A DNA stretch of 64,000 bases from Luteimonas huabeiensis HB2 (GCF_000559025.1 NZ_JAAN01000021.1:62001-126000), one strand, 5' to 3'; positions 38,011 to 47,620 are shown, counted from the first letter of the stretch. Notes: generated by a model from the letters alone, not told the origin. Translations and numbers: made by a program.

Positions 38011-38675
38011 GATTTCCGAAGACGTTCGCCTGCCTGCTGCTGTGCGTGCCCCTGCTTGCGTCCTGCGCCGAGGACGCGATCAATGCCTACAAGCCGGTCC
38101 AGCAGGCGGAAGAGCCGCAGGCGGAGGCCGACGCGCAGGCGATGCCGGCGGTTTCCGCGGCCACCGAGCCGCGTTCGCCCTACGCCGAGGAGGAGCTGCC
38201 CAAGCCGGCGCGCGAGCCGGACGTGATCTACGTCCCCACACCGCAGCCGGTGGTGGATGCCATGCTGAAGCTCGCGCGGGTGAACGAGCACGACGTCCTC
38301 TACGACCTCGGCTCGGGCGACGGCCGCATTCCGGTCACCGCCGCGCGCGAGTTCGGCATTCGCGCGGTCGGCATCGACATCAACCCGGTGCGCATCCGCG
38401 AGGCCAACGCCAACGCGCAGCGCGCCGGGGTGACGGACCTGGTGAGCTTCCGCGAGGAAGACCTGTTCGAGGCCGACATCAGCGAGGCCACGGTGGTCAC
38501 CCTGTACCTGCTGCAGAGCCTCAACGTGAAGCTGCGGCCGAAGCTGCTGAGCGAGCTGCGCCCGGGCACCCGCATCGTCAGCCACGCGTTCGACATGGCC
38601 AACGAGTGGGAGCCGGAGCAGACCCAGCAGGTCGGCGACAGCACGATCTACCTGTGGACGGTGCCGGAGCGCTGA
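38007..38675 (+). CDS. Lipoprotein-type class I SAM methyltransferase
   Basis: A 222-residue protein with a lipoprotein signal (MRFPKTFACLLLCVPLLASC, lipobox LASC, lipidated C20). About 45 disordered Ala/Glu/Pro-rich residues follow, then a Rossmann methyltransferase domain: DLGSGDG (100-106) and GIDINPVRI bind S-adenosylmethionine, and TLYLLQSLNVKLRPKLLSEL ends the core. Secreted or anchored methyltransferases of this kind exist in several phyla, but how they get SAM outside the cytoplasm is unknown. It overlaps the permease stop (ATGA), so a functional link, such as modifying a transported compound, is possible. Confidence 0.83.
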   Translation: MRFPKTFACLLLCVPLLASCAEDAINAYKPVQQAEEPQAEADAQAMPAVSAATEPRSPYAEEELPKPAREPDVIYVPTPQPVVDAMLKLARVNEHDVLYDLGSGDGRIPVTAAREFGIRAVGIDINPVRIREANANAQRAGVTDLVSFREEDLFEADISEATVVTLYLLQSLNVKLRPKLLSELRPGTRIVSHAFDMANEWEPEQTQQVGDSTIYLWTVPER

Positions 38676-38705
38676 ACGCCCCGGCGCCCCGCGCCGACCG
38701 CGCGC

Positions 38706-39194
38706 CTACGCCTCGGCCAGGCGCGCGGCCTCGGCGCCCGGCGCCAGCGTGGCCACGCCGTGGCCGCGCTCGCCGAGGTACTGCAGCCATTTGCCCAGGA
38801 AGGTGTTCATGCGCATGCGGTGGCCCACCACTTCCGCCGGCGGCGGGAACATGCCGATCACGTCCTGCCAGCGCCGGCCCACGTAGCAGTGGGTCGCTTC
38901 CACCTGCCGCGCGTCGCGGTACAGGCGCAGGTAGGCCGACGGGTCGGGCTCGCCGGTCACGGGATCGGTCATGGCGTAGGACAGGCGCAGCTCGGTCGTG
39001 TAGCGGTGCTGGTCGAGGACGTCGAGGCGCACGTCGAGGCCGTCTCCGACCGAGGACACGTAGCCGCCCACCGCCAGGTGGCCGGGATCGAACAACGCGA
39101 CCAGGCGCGCGTGGTTCTCCGCGTACAGCCCCATCAGCCAGCCGAAGCGGCCGATCCTGGGGATGCGCGTGGCGGGGGACGGGACCTGCGACAT
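38706..39194 (-). CDS. DUF1249 (YqiB-type) family protein
   Basis: A 162-residue cytosolic protein. RFGWLMGLYAENHARLVALF (about residues 16-35) and the mid part LDVLDQHRYTTELRLSY, then YLRLYRDARQVEATHCY, match the YqiB/DUF1249 family of gammaproteobacteria. FLGKWLQYLGERGHG near the end is also conserved. The function is unknown; in E. coli it sits next to nudF and cpdA. Here it stands alone, convergent with the methyltransferase and upstream of nothing on its strand for 98 bp. Confidence 0.82.
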   Translation of the reverse strand: MSQVPSPATRIPRIGRFGWLMGLYAENHARLVALFDPGHLAVGGYVSSVGDGLDVRLDVLDQHRYTTELRLSYAMTDPVTGEPDPSAYLRLYRDARQVEATHCYVGRRWQDVIGMFPPPAEVVGHRMRMNTFLGKWLQYLGERGHGVATLAPGAEAARLAEA

Positions 39195-39292
39195 GTCCCG
39201 ATCCTACACGTTGCCCGCAGCCCGGGGCAGCCTCGGCGCCGGCGCGCGGCGGCCACGGGGTTCAGGATCGATCCGGAACGCGCCCGCGTCGC

Positions 39293-40132
39293 TCAGAACA
39301 TCACGCGGTTGATCCCGAGGTCTTCCAGGATGCGGCTGGAGATCTCCTCGATCGAGGCGTTGGTGGTGCTGAGCATGGGGATGCCTTCCATCCGCAGCAG
39401 CGTTTCGGCGGCCGCGACCTCCCGCCGGCAGGTCTCCAGCTCGGCGTAGCGCGAGTTCGGGCGCCGTTCCTGCCGGATCTGGTGCAGGCGCTGCGGGTCG
39501 ATGGTCAACCCGAACAGCTTGCGGCGGTACGGGCGCAGGCGCGGCGGCAGGCGGTCGGATTCCAGGTCTTCCTCGGTCAGCGGGTAGTTGGCCGCGCGCA
39601 CGCCGTAATGCAGCGCCAGGTAGACGCAGGTCGGGGTCTTGCCCGCGCGCGAGACCGCCACCAGGATCACGTCCGCCTCGTCGTAGTTCACCGCCATGCC
39701 GTCGTCGTGGGCCAGCGCGAAGTTCATCGCGTTGATGCGCCGGTGGTAGGTGTCGAAATCGACCATGCCGTGGGCCTGGCCGATCCGCGACTGCCGGGAG
39801 ACGCCGAGCTCGCCCTCCATCGGCGCGATGAAGGGCGCGAAGACGTCGAGGATGAGCGCCCCGCTCTGCGCCAGCACCCCGTTCAGCGCCGGGTCCACGC
39901 AGGAACTGACCACGATCGGGCGATGGCCGTGCACCTCGCCGGCGCGCACGATCTCGGCGACCGCCTCGCGGGCCTTCTCGGGCGTGTCGACGAACGGGAT
40001 GCGGTCGGTGACGAAGCGGAAGCCGACGAACTGGGTCAGCAGGCTGTGGCCGATGGTCTCGGCGGTGATCCCGGTGCCGTCGGAGACGTAGAAGACCGGG
40101 CGGACGGGGGCGTGGTCGGGGACCTGGGACAT
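39293..40132 (-). CDS. ppsR: PEP synthetase regulatory protein PpsR (DUF299)
   Basis: Bifunctional serine/threonine kinase and pyrophosphorylase that inactivates and reactivates PEP synthase using ADP and phosphate. The 279-residue protein has [20 protein letters not shown] (about residues 13-32) and the P-loop-like [20 protein letters not shown] (about 155-174), followed by [20 protein letters not shown]. All of these are family marks. It is divergent from its target gene ppsA with about 100 bp between, the usual arrangement. Confidence 0.95.
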   Translation of the reverse strand: MSQVPDHAPVRPVFYVSDGTGITAETIGHSLLTQFVGFRFVTDRIPFVDTPEKAREAVAEIVRAGEVHGHRPIVVSSCVDPALNGVLAQSGALILDVFAPFIAPMEGELGVSRQSRIGQAHGMVDFDTYHRRINAMNFALAHDDGMAVNYDEADVILVAVSRAGKTPTCVYLALHYGVRAANYPLTEEDLESDRLPPRLRPYRRKLFGLTIDPQRLHQIRQERRPNSRYAELETCRREVAAAETLLRMEGIPMLSTTNASIEEISSRILEDLGINRVMF

Positions 40133-40161
40133 GCGGTTCGGCGCGCTGGCATCGGGAACGC

Positions 40162-40167
40162 TAAAAT
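40162..40167 (+). promoter_or_regulatory. -10 element (TAAAAT) ahead of ppsA
   Basis: TAAAAT lies in an otherwise GC-rich divergent region, 66 nt before the ppsA start. The -35 is not recognisable, so the call rests on base composition and position. Confidence 0.4.
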
Positions 40168-40233
40168 AGCCGCTTCCGCCGGGACGCGCCCTGCGGGCCG
40201 CATGTTCCCGTTTTCCTCCAGGAGAGCCCCCCT

Positions 40234-42609
40234 TTGAGCGCCAACATCCTCTGGCTGCACGATCTGCGACTCGACGACCTCGCCCAGGTCGGCGGCAAGA
40301 ACTCCTCGCTCGGCGAGATGATCGGCAACCTGGCCCAGCTGGGCGTGTCCGTGCCGGGCGGCTTCGCCACCACCGCCGACGCGTTCAAGGCATTCATCGC
40401 CCACAACGACCTGCACCAGCGCATCTTCGACCGCCTGGCCGCCCTGGACGTCGAGGACGTCGGTGCGCTGACCGCCGCCGGCCGCGAGATCCGCGGCTGG
40501 GTGGTCGAGGCGCCGCTGCACCCCGAGCTCGAGCGCGACATCCGCAATGCCTACGCCCGCCTCTGCGAGGAGAACGGCGGCGGCGACGTGGCGGTGGCGG
40601 TGCGCTCATCGGCCACCGCCGAGGACCTGCCCGACGCCTCCTTCGCCGGCCAGCAGGAGACCTTCCTCAACGTCGTCGGCGCCGACGACGTGGCGCGCAA
40701 GGTCAAGGAGGTCTTCGCCAGCCTCTACAACGACCGCGCCATCGCCTACCGCGTGCACCACGGCTTCAAGCACGAGGACGTGTTCCTGTCGGCCGGCGTG
40801 CAGCTGATGGTGCGTTCCGACGTCGGCGCCTCGGGCGTGCTGTTCACCCTCGACACCGAGTCCGGCTTCCGCGACGTGGTGTTCGTGACCGCCAGCTACG
40901 GCCTGGGCGAGAACGTCGTGCAGGGCGCGGTCAACCCCGACGAGTTCTACGTCTACAAGCCCACCCTCGAGCAGGGCAAGCCGGCGATCCTGCGCCGCTC
41001 GCTGGGCGCCAAGCAGATCCGCATGGTGTATTCCGACCAGCCCGGCGAGCGCGTGCGCAACGAGGACACCCCCGCCGAGCTGCGCGGCCGCTTCTCGGTC
41101 TCCGACGAGGACGTCCACGAGCTGGCCCGGCAGGCGCTCGTCATCGAGAAGCACTACGGCCGGCCGATGGACATCGAGTGGGCGAAGGACGGCGTCAGCG
41201 GCAAGCTGTTCATCGTGCAGGCGCGCCCGGAGACGGTGAAGTCGCGCGGCAAGGCCACCCAGATCGAGCGCTACGCGCTGGAGCAGCGCGGCAAGGTGAT
41301 CGCCGAGGGCCGCGCGATCGGCCAGAAGATCGGCTCCGGCGTGGCGCGCGTGGTGCGCTCGCTCGACGACATGAGCAAGGTCCAGCCCGGCGACGTGCTG
41401 GTCGCGGACATGACCGACCCCGACTGGGAGCCGGTGATGAAGCGCTCGGCGGCGATCGTGACCAACCGCGGCGGGCGGACCTGCCACGCGGCGATCATCG
41501 CCCGCGAGCTGGGCGTGCCGGCGGTGGTCGGCACCGGCAACGCGCTGGAGGCGATCGAGGACGGCGCGGAGGTCACCGTCAGCTGCGCCGAGGGCGATAC
41601 CGGCTTCATCTACGAGGGGCGGCTGCCGTTCGAGCGCACCACCACCGACCTGTCCTCGATGCCCGAGGCGCCGCTCAAGATCATGATGAACGTCGCCAAC
41701 CCGGAGCGCGCGTTCGATTTCGGCCAGCTGCCCAACGCCGGCATCGGGCTGGCGCGGCTGGAGATGATCATCGCCAGCCACATCGGTGTGCACCCGAAGG
41801 CGCTGCTCGAATACGACCAGCAGGACGCGGCCACGAAGAAGGCCATCGACGCGCGCACCGCCGGCTACGCCGATCCGGTGTCGTTCTACGTCGATCGTCT
41901 CGCCGAGGGCATCGCCACCCTCACCGCCTCGGTCGCGCCGAACCCGGTCATCGTGCGGCTGTCGGACTTCAAGTCGAACGAGTACGCCAACCTCATCGGC
42001 GGCCAGCGCTACGAGCCGGAGGAGGAGAACCCGATGATCGGCTTCCGCGGCGCCAGCCGCTACGTCGATCCCTCCTTCGCCGACGCGTTCGCGCTGGAGT
42101 GCCGCGCGGTGCTGAAGGTCCGCAACGAGATGGGCCTGGACAACCTCTGGGTGATGATCCCGTTCGTGCGCACCCTCGACGAAGGCCGCAAGGTGGTCGA
42201 GGTGCTGGCCGCCAACGGCCTGCGCCAGGGCGAGGACGGCCTGAAGATCATCATGATGTGCGAGGTCCCGTCCAACGCGCTGATGGCCGACGAGTTCCTC
42301 GACATCTTCGACGGCTTCTCGATCGGCTCCAACGACATGACCCAGCTGACCCTGGGCCTGGACCGCGATTCCTCGGTGGTGGCGCACCTGTTCGACGAGC
42401 GCGATCCGGCGGTCAAGAAGATGCTCTCGATGGCGATCCAGGCCGCGCGCGCCCGGGGCAAGTACGTCGGCATCTGCGGCCAGGGCCCCAGCGACCATCC
42501 GGATCTGGCCGAGTGGCTGATGCAGGAAGGCATCGAGTCGGTCTCGCTCAACCCGGACACCGTCGTCGACACCTGGCTGCGCCTGGCCAAGCTCAAGGCC
42601 CGCGGCTAG
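40234..42609 (+). CDS. ppsA: Phosphoenolpyruvate synthase
   Basis: Makes PEP from pyruvate and ATP for gluconeogenesis. The 791-residue protein has an N-terminal ATP-grasp ([34 protein letters not shown]). The swivelling phosphohistidine domain has catalytic H418 in [15 protein letters not shown], and a PEP/pyruvate barrel ends the protein with [12 protein letters not shown]. The start is TTG at 40234, supported by CCAGGAGAG about 8 nt upstream and by the family N-terminus. The stop codon TAG is also the first three bases of a TAGGAGCG repeat. Regulated by PpsR, encoded divergently. Confidence 0.96.
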   Translation: MSANILWLHDLRLDDLAQVGGKNSSLGEMIGNLAQLGVSVPGGFATTADAFKAFIAHNDLHQRIFDRLAALDVEDVGALTAAGREIRGWVVEAPLHPELERDIRNAYARLCEENGGGDVAVAVRSSATAEDLPDASFAGQQETFLNVVGADDVARKVKEVFASLYNDRAIAYRVHHGFKHEDVFLSAGVQLMVRSDVGASGVLFTLDTESGFRDVVFVTASYGLGENVVQGAVNPDEFYVYKPTLEQGKPAILRRSLGAKQIRMVYSDQPGERVRNEDTPAELRGRFSVSDEDVHELARQALVIEKHYGRPMDIEWAKDGVSGKLFIVQARPETVKSRGKATQIERYALEQRGKVIAEGRAIGQKIGSGVARVVRSLDDMSKVQPGDVLVADMTDPDWEPVMKRSAAIVTNRGGRTCHAAIIARELGVPAVVGTGNALEAIEDGAEVTVSCAEGDTGFIYEGRLPFERTTTDLSSMPEAPLKIMMNVANPERAFDFGQLPNAGIGLARLEMIIASHIGVHPKALLEYDQQDAATKKAIDARTAGYADPVSFYVDRLAEGIATLTASVAPNPVIVRLSDFKSNEYANLIGGQRYEPEEENPMIGFRGASRYVDPSFADAFALECRAVLKVRNEMGLDNLWVMIPFVRTLDEGRKVVEVLAANGLRQGEDGLKIIMMCEVPSNALMADEFLDIFDGFSIGSNDMTQLTLGLDRDSSVVAHLFDERDPAVKKMLSMAIQAARARGKYVGICGQGPSDHPDLAEWLMQEGIESVSLNPDTVVDTWLRLAKLKARG

Positions 42610-42690
42610 GAGCGCGGGCGGCGGAAGCCGTCCGGGCTGCGCGCCTCGCCGAGCGGTCCATTTCCGCGCCGCTTCTTGGCCTGTACGGCA
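42607..42690 (+). repeat. Half-copy of the TAGGAGCG-family repeat fused to the ppsA stop
   Basis: Beginning at the ppsA stop, TAGGAGCG-C/T-GGGCGGC, GTCCGGGCTGC, GGTCCAT-TTCCGC and TTCT-GGCCTGTA align in order with the left half of the element at 9874-10039. The right half is missing and is replaced by the palindrome array that starts at 42691. Confidence 0.75.
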
Positions 42691-42840
42691 CGTCGTTCCT
42701 TCTCCCGCGAGCGGGTGCATGTCGTCCCTTCTCCCGCGAGCGGGTGCATGTCGTCCCTTCTCCCGCGAGCAGGAAAAACAAGATGCCCCCCCGCTTGCGG
42801 GGGAAGGCAAAAACAGGATGCTCCCGCTTGCGGGGAAGGC
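42691..42840. repeat. Array of five CCCGC palindromes, inverted relative to the 27.6-kb array
   Basis: Three copies of CTTCTCCCGCGAGCGGG or a one-base variant are separated by TGCATGTCGTCC, then two CCCCGCTTGCGGGG-type palindromes follow after AAAAACAAGATGC and AAAAACAGGATGC. Reverse-complemented, this is the same order of spacers (CATCTTGTTTTT twice, then GACGACATGCA) as at 27590-27747. With the half-element it fills the 260-bp gap between ppsA and orn. Confidence 0.8.
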
Positions 42841-42870
42841 GCCTTCGCGCCGGCTGCCCGCAGGTCCCGC

Positions 42871-43437
42871 TCAGTCGGCGATGGCGAAGTCCGCCAGGTG
42901 CCGGCGGTAGTGCCGCAGTTCCTCGATGGAATCGCGCACGTCGCTGAGCGCGGTATGCGCCGACTGCTTGCGCACGCCCTGCAGCACGGCCGGCGCCCAG
43001 CGCCGCGCCAGTTCCTTCAGGGTGCTGACGTCGAGGTTGCGATAGTGGAAGTAGCGCTCCAGCTCCGGCATCTGCCGGTGCAGGAAACGCCGGTCCTGGC
43101 AGATCGAGTTGCCGCACATCGGCGAGGCCCGCGGCGGCACCCATTCGCGCAGGAAGGCCAGCGTGCGCGCCTGCGCCTCGGCCATCGGCACGCCTTCCTC
43201 CAGCACCCGGCGCCACAGGCCGGAGCGGCCGTGCTGGTTGCGGTTCCACTCATCCATCGCTTCCAGCGCGTCGAGCGGATGGGCGATCGCGAATTCGGGG
43301 CCTTCGGCCAGCACCCGGAGCTGCGAATCGGTCACCACCGTGGCGATCTCCAGGATCGAGTCGCGGTCGGTGTCCAGCCCCGTCATTTCCAGGTCGATCC
43401 AGACCAGCCGGCCTTCGCCCTCGTGCTCCACTGACAT
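42871..43437 (-). CDS. orn: Oligoribonuclease Orn
   Basis: Degrades 2-5 nt RNA to mononucleotides, including pGpG, the product of c-di-GMP hydrolysis, so it completes the pathway of the phosphodiesterases in this window. The 188-residue DEDDh exonuclease has [12 protein letters not shown] (D and E), [18 protein letters not shown] (D) and [18 protein letters not shown] (H, D). The ATG at 43437 touches its GAGGAG site with no spacer. A GTG two codons later (43431) has ideal spacing and may be the true start. Confidence 0.95.
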   Translation of the reverse strand: MSVEHEGEGRLVWIDLEMTGLDTDRDSILEIATVVTDSQLRVLAEGPEFAIAHPLDALEAMDEWNRNQHGRSGLWRRVLEEGVPMAEAQARTLAFLREWVPPRASPMCGNSICQDRRFLHRQMPELERYFHYRNLDVSTLKELARRWAPAVLQGVRKQSAHTALSDVRDSIEELRHYRRHLADFAIAD

Positions 43438-43528
43438 CTCCTCGGGATCCGTGCGTTCGCACCGGCGGACGCGACGGCGCATGATATCGCAGCCCTTTCC
43501 CGCCATACGCCCGCGCCGCGCCCGCCCG

Positions 43529-44020
43529 ATGCCCCTGACGACCGAGCCGAACCACTACGCCATCCTCACCGCGATGCTGGCGCCCGCGTTTTTCCTGACC
43601 GCCACCGCCGGCCTGCTGACCTCGGCCAACGCGCGCCTGGCCCGGGTCATCGACCGCAGCCGCGCGCTGCTGCGCGAGCTGGAGGAAAGCGAGGACGCCG
43701 AAGACCGCGCGATCATCGAGCAGCGCATCCGCCTGCAGCGCACGCGCAGCCGGATGATCCTGCGCGCCAGCCAGCTGCTGTACGTGGCGATCAGCTGCTT
43801 CGTGGGCACCAGCCTGAGCGTGGCCGGCGATTCCTTCCTCGGCCACCGCGTGGCCCAGCTGCCCACGGTGCTGGCGGTGTTCGGCGTGCTGTCGATGCTG
43901 GCCGCCAGTGTGCTGCTCGCCAGCGAGGCCTCGCACGCCGTGGCCGCGGTCAACCACGAGATGGACGACGCCTACGTCAAGGCCAACCGCAGGAACCGGG
44001 CGCGGCAGGCGGATCGGTAG
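43529..44020 (+). CDS. DUF2721 family membrane protein
   Basis: A 163-residue protein with three predicted transmembrane helices: about residues 10-32 ([20 protein letters not shown]), 80-100 ([20 protein letters not shown]) and 108-132. Between the first two is a charged coiled loop ([20 protein letters not shown]) and [20 protein letters not shown]. This matches the DUF2721 family of unknown function. It is divergent from orn and convergent with tadA. Confidence 0.83.
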   Translation: MPLTTEPNHYAILTAMLAPAFFLTATAGLLTSANARLARVIDRSRALLRELEESEDAEDRAIIEQRIRLQRTRSRMILRASQLLYVAISCFVGTSLSVAGDSFLGHRVAQLPTVLAVFGVLSMLAASVLLASEASHAVAAVNHEMDDAYVKANRRNRARQADR

Positions 44021-44029
44021 AGCGGCCGC

Positions 44030-44524
44030 CTACGGCAGCGGCGCGCGGCCGCGCTTGCGGCGGAAATAGTTGCTCAGCCGCGTGCCTGCCTCGTGCGCCA
44101 GCACGCCGCCGGAAACCGCCACGCGGTGGTTGTGGCGCGGATCCAGCAGCAGGTCGAACACGCTGCCGGCCGCGCCGGTCTTGGGATCGGCCGCGCCGTA
44201 GACCAGCCGCGCCACCCGCGCGTGCACCACCGCCATCGCGCACATGGCGCAGGGCTCCAGGGTGACGTAGAGCGTGGTGCCGAGCAGGCGGTGGTTGCCC
44301 AGGCGCCGCCCGGCCGCGCGCAAGGCCACGATCTCGGCATGCGCGCTGGGATCGGACTCGCCGATGTTGCGGTTCCAGCCCTCGCCCAGCACCTCGCCCG
44401 CGGCCGACACCAGCACCGCGCCGACCGGGATCTCGTCGTCCTCGCGCTCGGCGCGTTCGGCCAGCGCCAGCGCATGGCGCATCCAGCGTTCGTCGTCGTC
44501 GGCAGGTTCCGGAGGCGGGATCAA
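44030..44524 (-). CDS. tadA: tRNA-specific adenosine deaminase TadA
   Basis: Deaminates the wobble adenosine of tRNA-Arg(ACG) to inosine. The 164-residue zinc enzyme has DPSAHAEIVALRAAG (H62, E64) and TLEPCAMCAMAVVHAR (C92, C95), plus DPKTGAAGSVFDLL and a C-terminal LSNYFRRKRG. The fold requires the helix ERWMRHALALAERAE at the N-terminus, so the TTG at 44524 is used as start. An ATG at 44482 would cut into that helix, and no strong ribosome-binding site marks either. A short frame MSLSFAVRA overlaps the region upstream. Confidence 0.92.
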   Translation of the reverse strand: MIPPPEPADDDERWMRHALALAERAEREDDEIPVGAVLVSAAGEVLGEGWNRNIGESDPSAHAEIVALRAAGRRLGNHRLLGTTLYVTLEPCAMCAMAVVHARVARLVYGAADPKTGAAGSVFDLLLDPRHNHRVAVSGGVLAHEAGTRLSNYFRRKRGRAPLP

Positions 44525-44559
44525 GCGCGCACGGCGAAAGACAGGCTCATGCGGCCATT

Positions 44560-45081
44560 CTAGCCCGTGCCCTCGCCCGCCTCCCAGGCGCCCGGCAAGG
44601 GCCCCGCCCCGCCGTGCGCCGGATCCGCCGCCGGCATCGGCACCGCTTCGATGCGGGCCAGGATCGCCGGCGTGGGCGGCTGCGTGCGCAGGTCGTAGTC
44701 CTGGCCCCGCGGGTAGGCGCCCACGACCAGGAAATCCGGCGAGGCCCGCACGCGCCGGTGACCGGTGCCGGCGGGCAGCACGAGCACGTCGCCCGCGCGC
44801 AGCGCCACGATTTCGCCGCCCGGCCCGCCGAGCTGCACGCGCGCCTCGCCGCCGGCCACGCCCAGGGCCTCGTGGGCAGTGGAATGGTAGTGGTGGTAGC
44901 CGAAGATGCCGTCGCGCCACCGCGGCGGCCAGGCGTTGGCGGCGAACAGGCGCTCGAACGCCGAAGCCGTGCCCTCGCGCCCGGCGCCGGCCAGGACGCG
45001 GCGATGGATCACCACCGGCAGGCGCGGATGGGTCATGCGCCCGCTGCCGGGTTCGAGCCGAAGGATGTCGGGAGATCGCAT
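44560..45081 (-). CDS. Cupin-domain protein
   Basis: A 173-residue protein with a single cupin barrel: motif 1 around GYHHYHSTAHEALGVAGGEA (about residues 61-80) and motif 2 GDVLVLPAGTGHRRV (about 99-113). The His residues HxH and the late H could bind a metal. It belongs to the group annotated as cupin or YjlB-like. Function unknown; a small-molecule isomerase or dioxygenase role is possible. It is 35 bp upstream of tadA on the same strand. Confidence 0.8.
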   Translation of the reverse strand: MRSPDILRLEPGSGRMTHPRLPVVIHRRVLAGAGREGTASAFERLFAANAWPPRWRDGIFGYHHYHSTAHEALGVAGGEARVQLGGPGGEIVALRAGDVLVLPAGTGHRRVRASPDFLVVGAYPRGQDYDLRTQPPTPAILARIEAVPMPAADPAHGGAGPLPGAWEAGEGTG

Positions 45082-45219
45082 GGGCGTGCCTCGCGCAGAT
45101 GCCTCGCGGCGATTCTGGCGGCGCCGGCATGAAGGCGCGGACACGTCCCCGCAGGCGGCCGGCAGGGACCTCGCGGGGGAGTACGATGTTCCGACCTTCC
45201 CACCTCTTCGGAGCCGGCC

Positions 45220-45621
45220 ATGCGCGCCTTCCGTGTTCTTTCCTTCCTGTTCCTGGCGTGCCTGGCGCTGGGCCTGTCCGCCTGTTCGTCTTCCAAGCCG
45301 GAGGCGACGGTGGAGGCGTTCTACCGTGCCGCCGCCAAGGGCGACGTCGAGCGCGCCACCGCGCAGATCTCCTTCGCCGATGTCCCGGCCAACCAGATGG
45401 TGCAGGCCAAGGGCAAGGTGCAGATGATCGTCGGCGAGATGCAGAGCCGGGTCGAGGCCAACGACGGCCTGGACGCGATCGAGGTGGTCGAGTCCGAGAT
45501 CGACGAGGCCGGCGACACCGCGCGCGTGCGTACCCGCCTGGTCTTCGGCAACGGCAAGGATACGAGCGAGACCCACCGGCTGGTCCGCGAGGACGGCGAC
45601 TGGAAGATCGTCCTGCGGTGA
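45220..45621 (+). CDS. DUF4878-like lipoprotein
   Basis: A 133-residue lipoprotein: signal MRAFRVLSFLFLACLALGLS, lipobox LSAC with C22 lipidated. The mature part has KPEATVEAFYRAAAKGDVER and ends VREDGDWKIVLR, the NTF2-like layout of DUF4878 proteins. The role is unknown; such domains often bind small ligands in the periplasm. Its stop overlaps the GTG start of the next gene (GTGA), so the two are coupled. Confidence 0.82.
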   Translation: MRAFRVLSFLFLACLALGLSACSSSKPEATVEAFYRAAAKGDVERATAQISFADVPANQMVQAKGKVQMIVGEMQSRVEANDGLDAIEVVESEIDEAGDTARVRTRLVFGNGKDTSETHRLVREDGDWKIVLR

Positions 45622-46193
45622 GCGCGACGCGCCGCCTCGGGGCGTGGCTGGCGGCGCTGCTGCTCGCGCCGCTAGCCGCGCTTGCCGCGGCGGACCCGCT
45701 GCCGCCCGGCGCGCGGGCCGGCGACCTGATCTTCCGCGAGGGCACCGAGGCGGTCAGCGCCGCGGTGATCGCCGTGGACCGGTCGGGCTACAGCCACGTC
45801 GGCATGCTGCTGGGCGGCCCGGGCCGCTGGCAGGTCCTGCACGCCACGCCGTCCGAAGTCCCGGGACGGCCGGACGGGGTGGTGATCGATCCGCTCGCGT
45901 TCTTCCTCGACCCGCAGCGCGCCCGGCGCCACGTCGTCTACGCGGTGCGCGCCGATGAGGAGCAGCGCGCCCGCGCGCTGGCGCATGCGCGCGAGCGCGT
46001 CGGCCGCCGCTTCCGGCTGGCGGACCCGTCCGGCACCTACTGCACCGCGCTGGTCTGGGACGCGTGGCGGGCTGCCGGCGTCGATCTCGACGTGCGCTTC
46101 GTGCGCCTGGCGTTGCCGCTGATGCAGGGCGATTACCTGCTGCCGGGCGAGCTGATGGCGTCGCCCCGGCTGCGCCGCCTGCCGCTGCGCTGA
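45618..46193 (+). CDS. Exported YiiX/YebB-like NlpC/P60-family cysteine hydrolase
   Basis: A 191-residue protein with a signal peptide (about 1-25) and a permuted papain-like fold. GDLIFREGTEAVSAAVIAVD leads to RSGYSHVGMLL with H60, and the catalytic cysteine is C142 in SGTYCTALVWDAW. The His-before-Cys order marks the circularly permuted YiiX/YaeF/LRAT group. A role in cell-wall peptide or lipid amide/ester hydrolysis is inferred. It is translationally coupled to the upstream lipoprotein gene. Confidence 0.83.
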   Translation: MSATRRLGAWLAALLLAPLAALAAADPLPPGARAGDLIFREGTEAVSAAVIAVDRSGYSHVGMLLGGPGRWQVLHATPSEVPGRPDGVVIDPLAFFLDPQRARRHVVYAVRADEEQRARALAHARERVGRRFRLADPSGTYCTALVWDAWRAAGVDLDVRFVRLALPLMQGDYLLPGELMASPRLRRLPLR

Positions 46194-46225
46194 GGCCGCG
46201 GTACGCGGCCGCTGTGCTACCATGC

Positions 46226-46340
46226 GCGTCCCCTTGGGGAGTAGCCTGCTTCCGGCTCTCGGAAGCGCCCGCGTCAACATGCTCGGCCTGTCCTGGCCGT
46301 GGCGCGGGCAACCAGTCCGGGTTGGCGAGACCAGCGGTTC
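46226..46340 (+). ncRNA. yybP-ykoY manganese riboswitch
   Basis: The conserved core is present: CCCCTTGGGGAGTAGCC at 46230-46246, the paired arms around GCCCGCGTCAACATGCTCGG (46266-46285), then GGGTTGGCGAGACC at 46319-46332. This is the Mn(II)-sensing yybP-ykoY aptamer. It lies 70-180 nt before mntP; no terminator is visible in between, so control is probably at translation. Confidence 0.92.
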
Positions 46341-46409
46341 GCGGATGCACGAGCGGTCGGGCGTGTCCGTGGCCGCGCCTGCGTCCGCCCGGCCGCCGAT
46401 CCCTCCCCC

Positions 46410-47000
46410 ATGCACCCATTCTCCATCCTGCTCATCGGCATCGCGATGTCGACGGACGCCTTCGCGGCCGCCATCGGCAAGGGCGCGGCGATGCGCAAGC
46501 CGCGCCTGCGCGATGCGCTGCGCGCCGGTCTCATCTTCGGCGTCATCGAAGCGCTGACCCCGGTCATCGGCTGGTGGCTCGGCCGCAGCGCGCTGCCGCT
46601 GGTCGATGCCTTCGACCACTGGATCGCCTTCGGCCTGCTGGTGCTGCTGGGCGGTCGCATGATCCACGCCGGCCTCGCCGGCGCCGACGAACACGAGGCC
46701 GAGGCCGATCCGGCCTCGCCGGGGCGCCGGCACGGTTTCTGGACGCTGGCCGCGACCGGCTTCGCCACCAGCATCGACGCGCTGGCGGTCGGCGTCGGCC
46801 TGGCCTTCCTCGACGTCAACATCGCCGTGGTGGCGACGATCATCGGCCTGTGCACGCTGGCGATGGTGACCGCGGGCGTGATGCTGGGCCGCGTGCTCGG
46901 CACGATCGTCGGCAAGCGGGCAGAGATCGTCGGCGGCGCGATCCTGATCCTGATCGGCGCCACCATCGTCTATGAACACGTCTACGGCGCGGCCGGCTGA
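46410..47000 (+). CDS. mntP: Manganese efflux pump MntP
   Basis: Exports excess Mn(II). The 196-residue protein has six predicted helices. The two half-repeats carry [19 protein letters not shown] (about residues 10-28) and [20 protein letters not shown] (about 111-130), whose Asp residues are essential in the family, and end with [15 protein letters not shown]. It is controlled by the yybP-ykoY riboswitch directly upstream. No SD sequence is obvious before the ATG at 46410. Confidence 0.95.
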   Translation: MHPFSILLIGIAMSTDAFAAAIGKGAAMRKPRLRDALRAGLIFGVIEALTPVIGWWLGRSALPLVDAFDHWIAFGLLVLLGGRMIHAGLAGADEHEAEADPASPGRRHGFWTLAATGFATSIDALAVGVGLAFLDVNIAVVATIIGLCTLAMVTAGVMLGRVLGTIVGKRAEIVGGAILILIGATIVYEHVYGAAG

Positions 47001-47022
47001 CGACCCCGGCGCGGGCGCCGGA

Positions 47023-47466
47023 TCAGCGCAGCGTCGGCGTCCACTCGGCGCTGGTCAGGCGCCACTCGTCGCCTTCCAGCCGCCAGCCGCTGCGGACCTG
47101 GTACACCTGCGCGCGGTCGGGCAGCAGGCGCCCGCTGCCGCCGGTCGCGGCGGCGGCGAAGCGTACCGTCGCGTGCCCCTGCCCCATCTCGATCGTCAAC
47201 GGCCCGGTCTCCAGCCCGATGCGGGCGTGCTGCAGGAAGTACAGGGCCGCGGTGCGCCGCGCGGCGTCGCGGTCCATGCCGCCCGGTCCGACGAAGTCGT
47301 CGGCCAGGTACGCCGAGAACGCGGCGGCGTCGCGCGCGGTCGCCGCCTCCTGCATCGCGTCCAGGGTCCGCCGCAGCGCCTGCTCGGGCGGCGTGCGCGC
47401 GCAGGCCGCCAGCAGCGCGCAAGCCGCCAGAATCACGGCGGCGCGGCGTCGGATGGTGCGTTGCAA
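47023..47466 (-). CDS. Putative NTF2-like lipoprotein
   Basis: A 147-residue protein with a lipoprotein signal ([17 protein letters not shown]; lipobox LAAC, C22). The mature part [20 protein letters not shown], then [18 protein letters not shown] and [20 protein letters not shown], fits a nuclear-transport-factor-2-like fold. The TTG at 47466 is preferred because GGAGAG lies 6 nt upstream and gives a normal-length signal. An ATG at 47502 would add 12 charged residues. It is convergent with mntP and divergent from rpfB. Confidence 0.75.
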   Translation of the reverse strand: MQRTIRRRAAVILAACALLAACARTPPEQALRRTLDAMQEAATARDAAAFSAYLADDFVGPGGMDRDAARRTAALYFLQHARIGLETGPLTIEMGQGHATVRFAAAATGGSGRLLPDRAQVYQVRSGWRLEGDEWRLTSAEWTPTLR

Positions 47467-47620
47467 CGTCGTCTCTCCGTTCGCGACCCGTTCGCGGTGC
47501 ATTCGCAGCATATCGGCGCCATCCGGCGCGCGCACGCTTTGCCAGCCCCCGGGAGCTGTGCGACGATCCCGTCCACGTGAGAGGGCGCGCGCGAGCGCAG
47601 ACAGAAGGGAGAGATTCCGC

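Noticed and set aside
44530-44560. Nine-codon frame (MSLSFAVRA) upstream of tadA as a leader peptide
   Set aside because: It overlaps the proposed TTG start in another frame without a ribosome-binding site. It is noted in the tadA entry but not supported as a gene.
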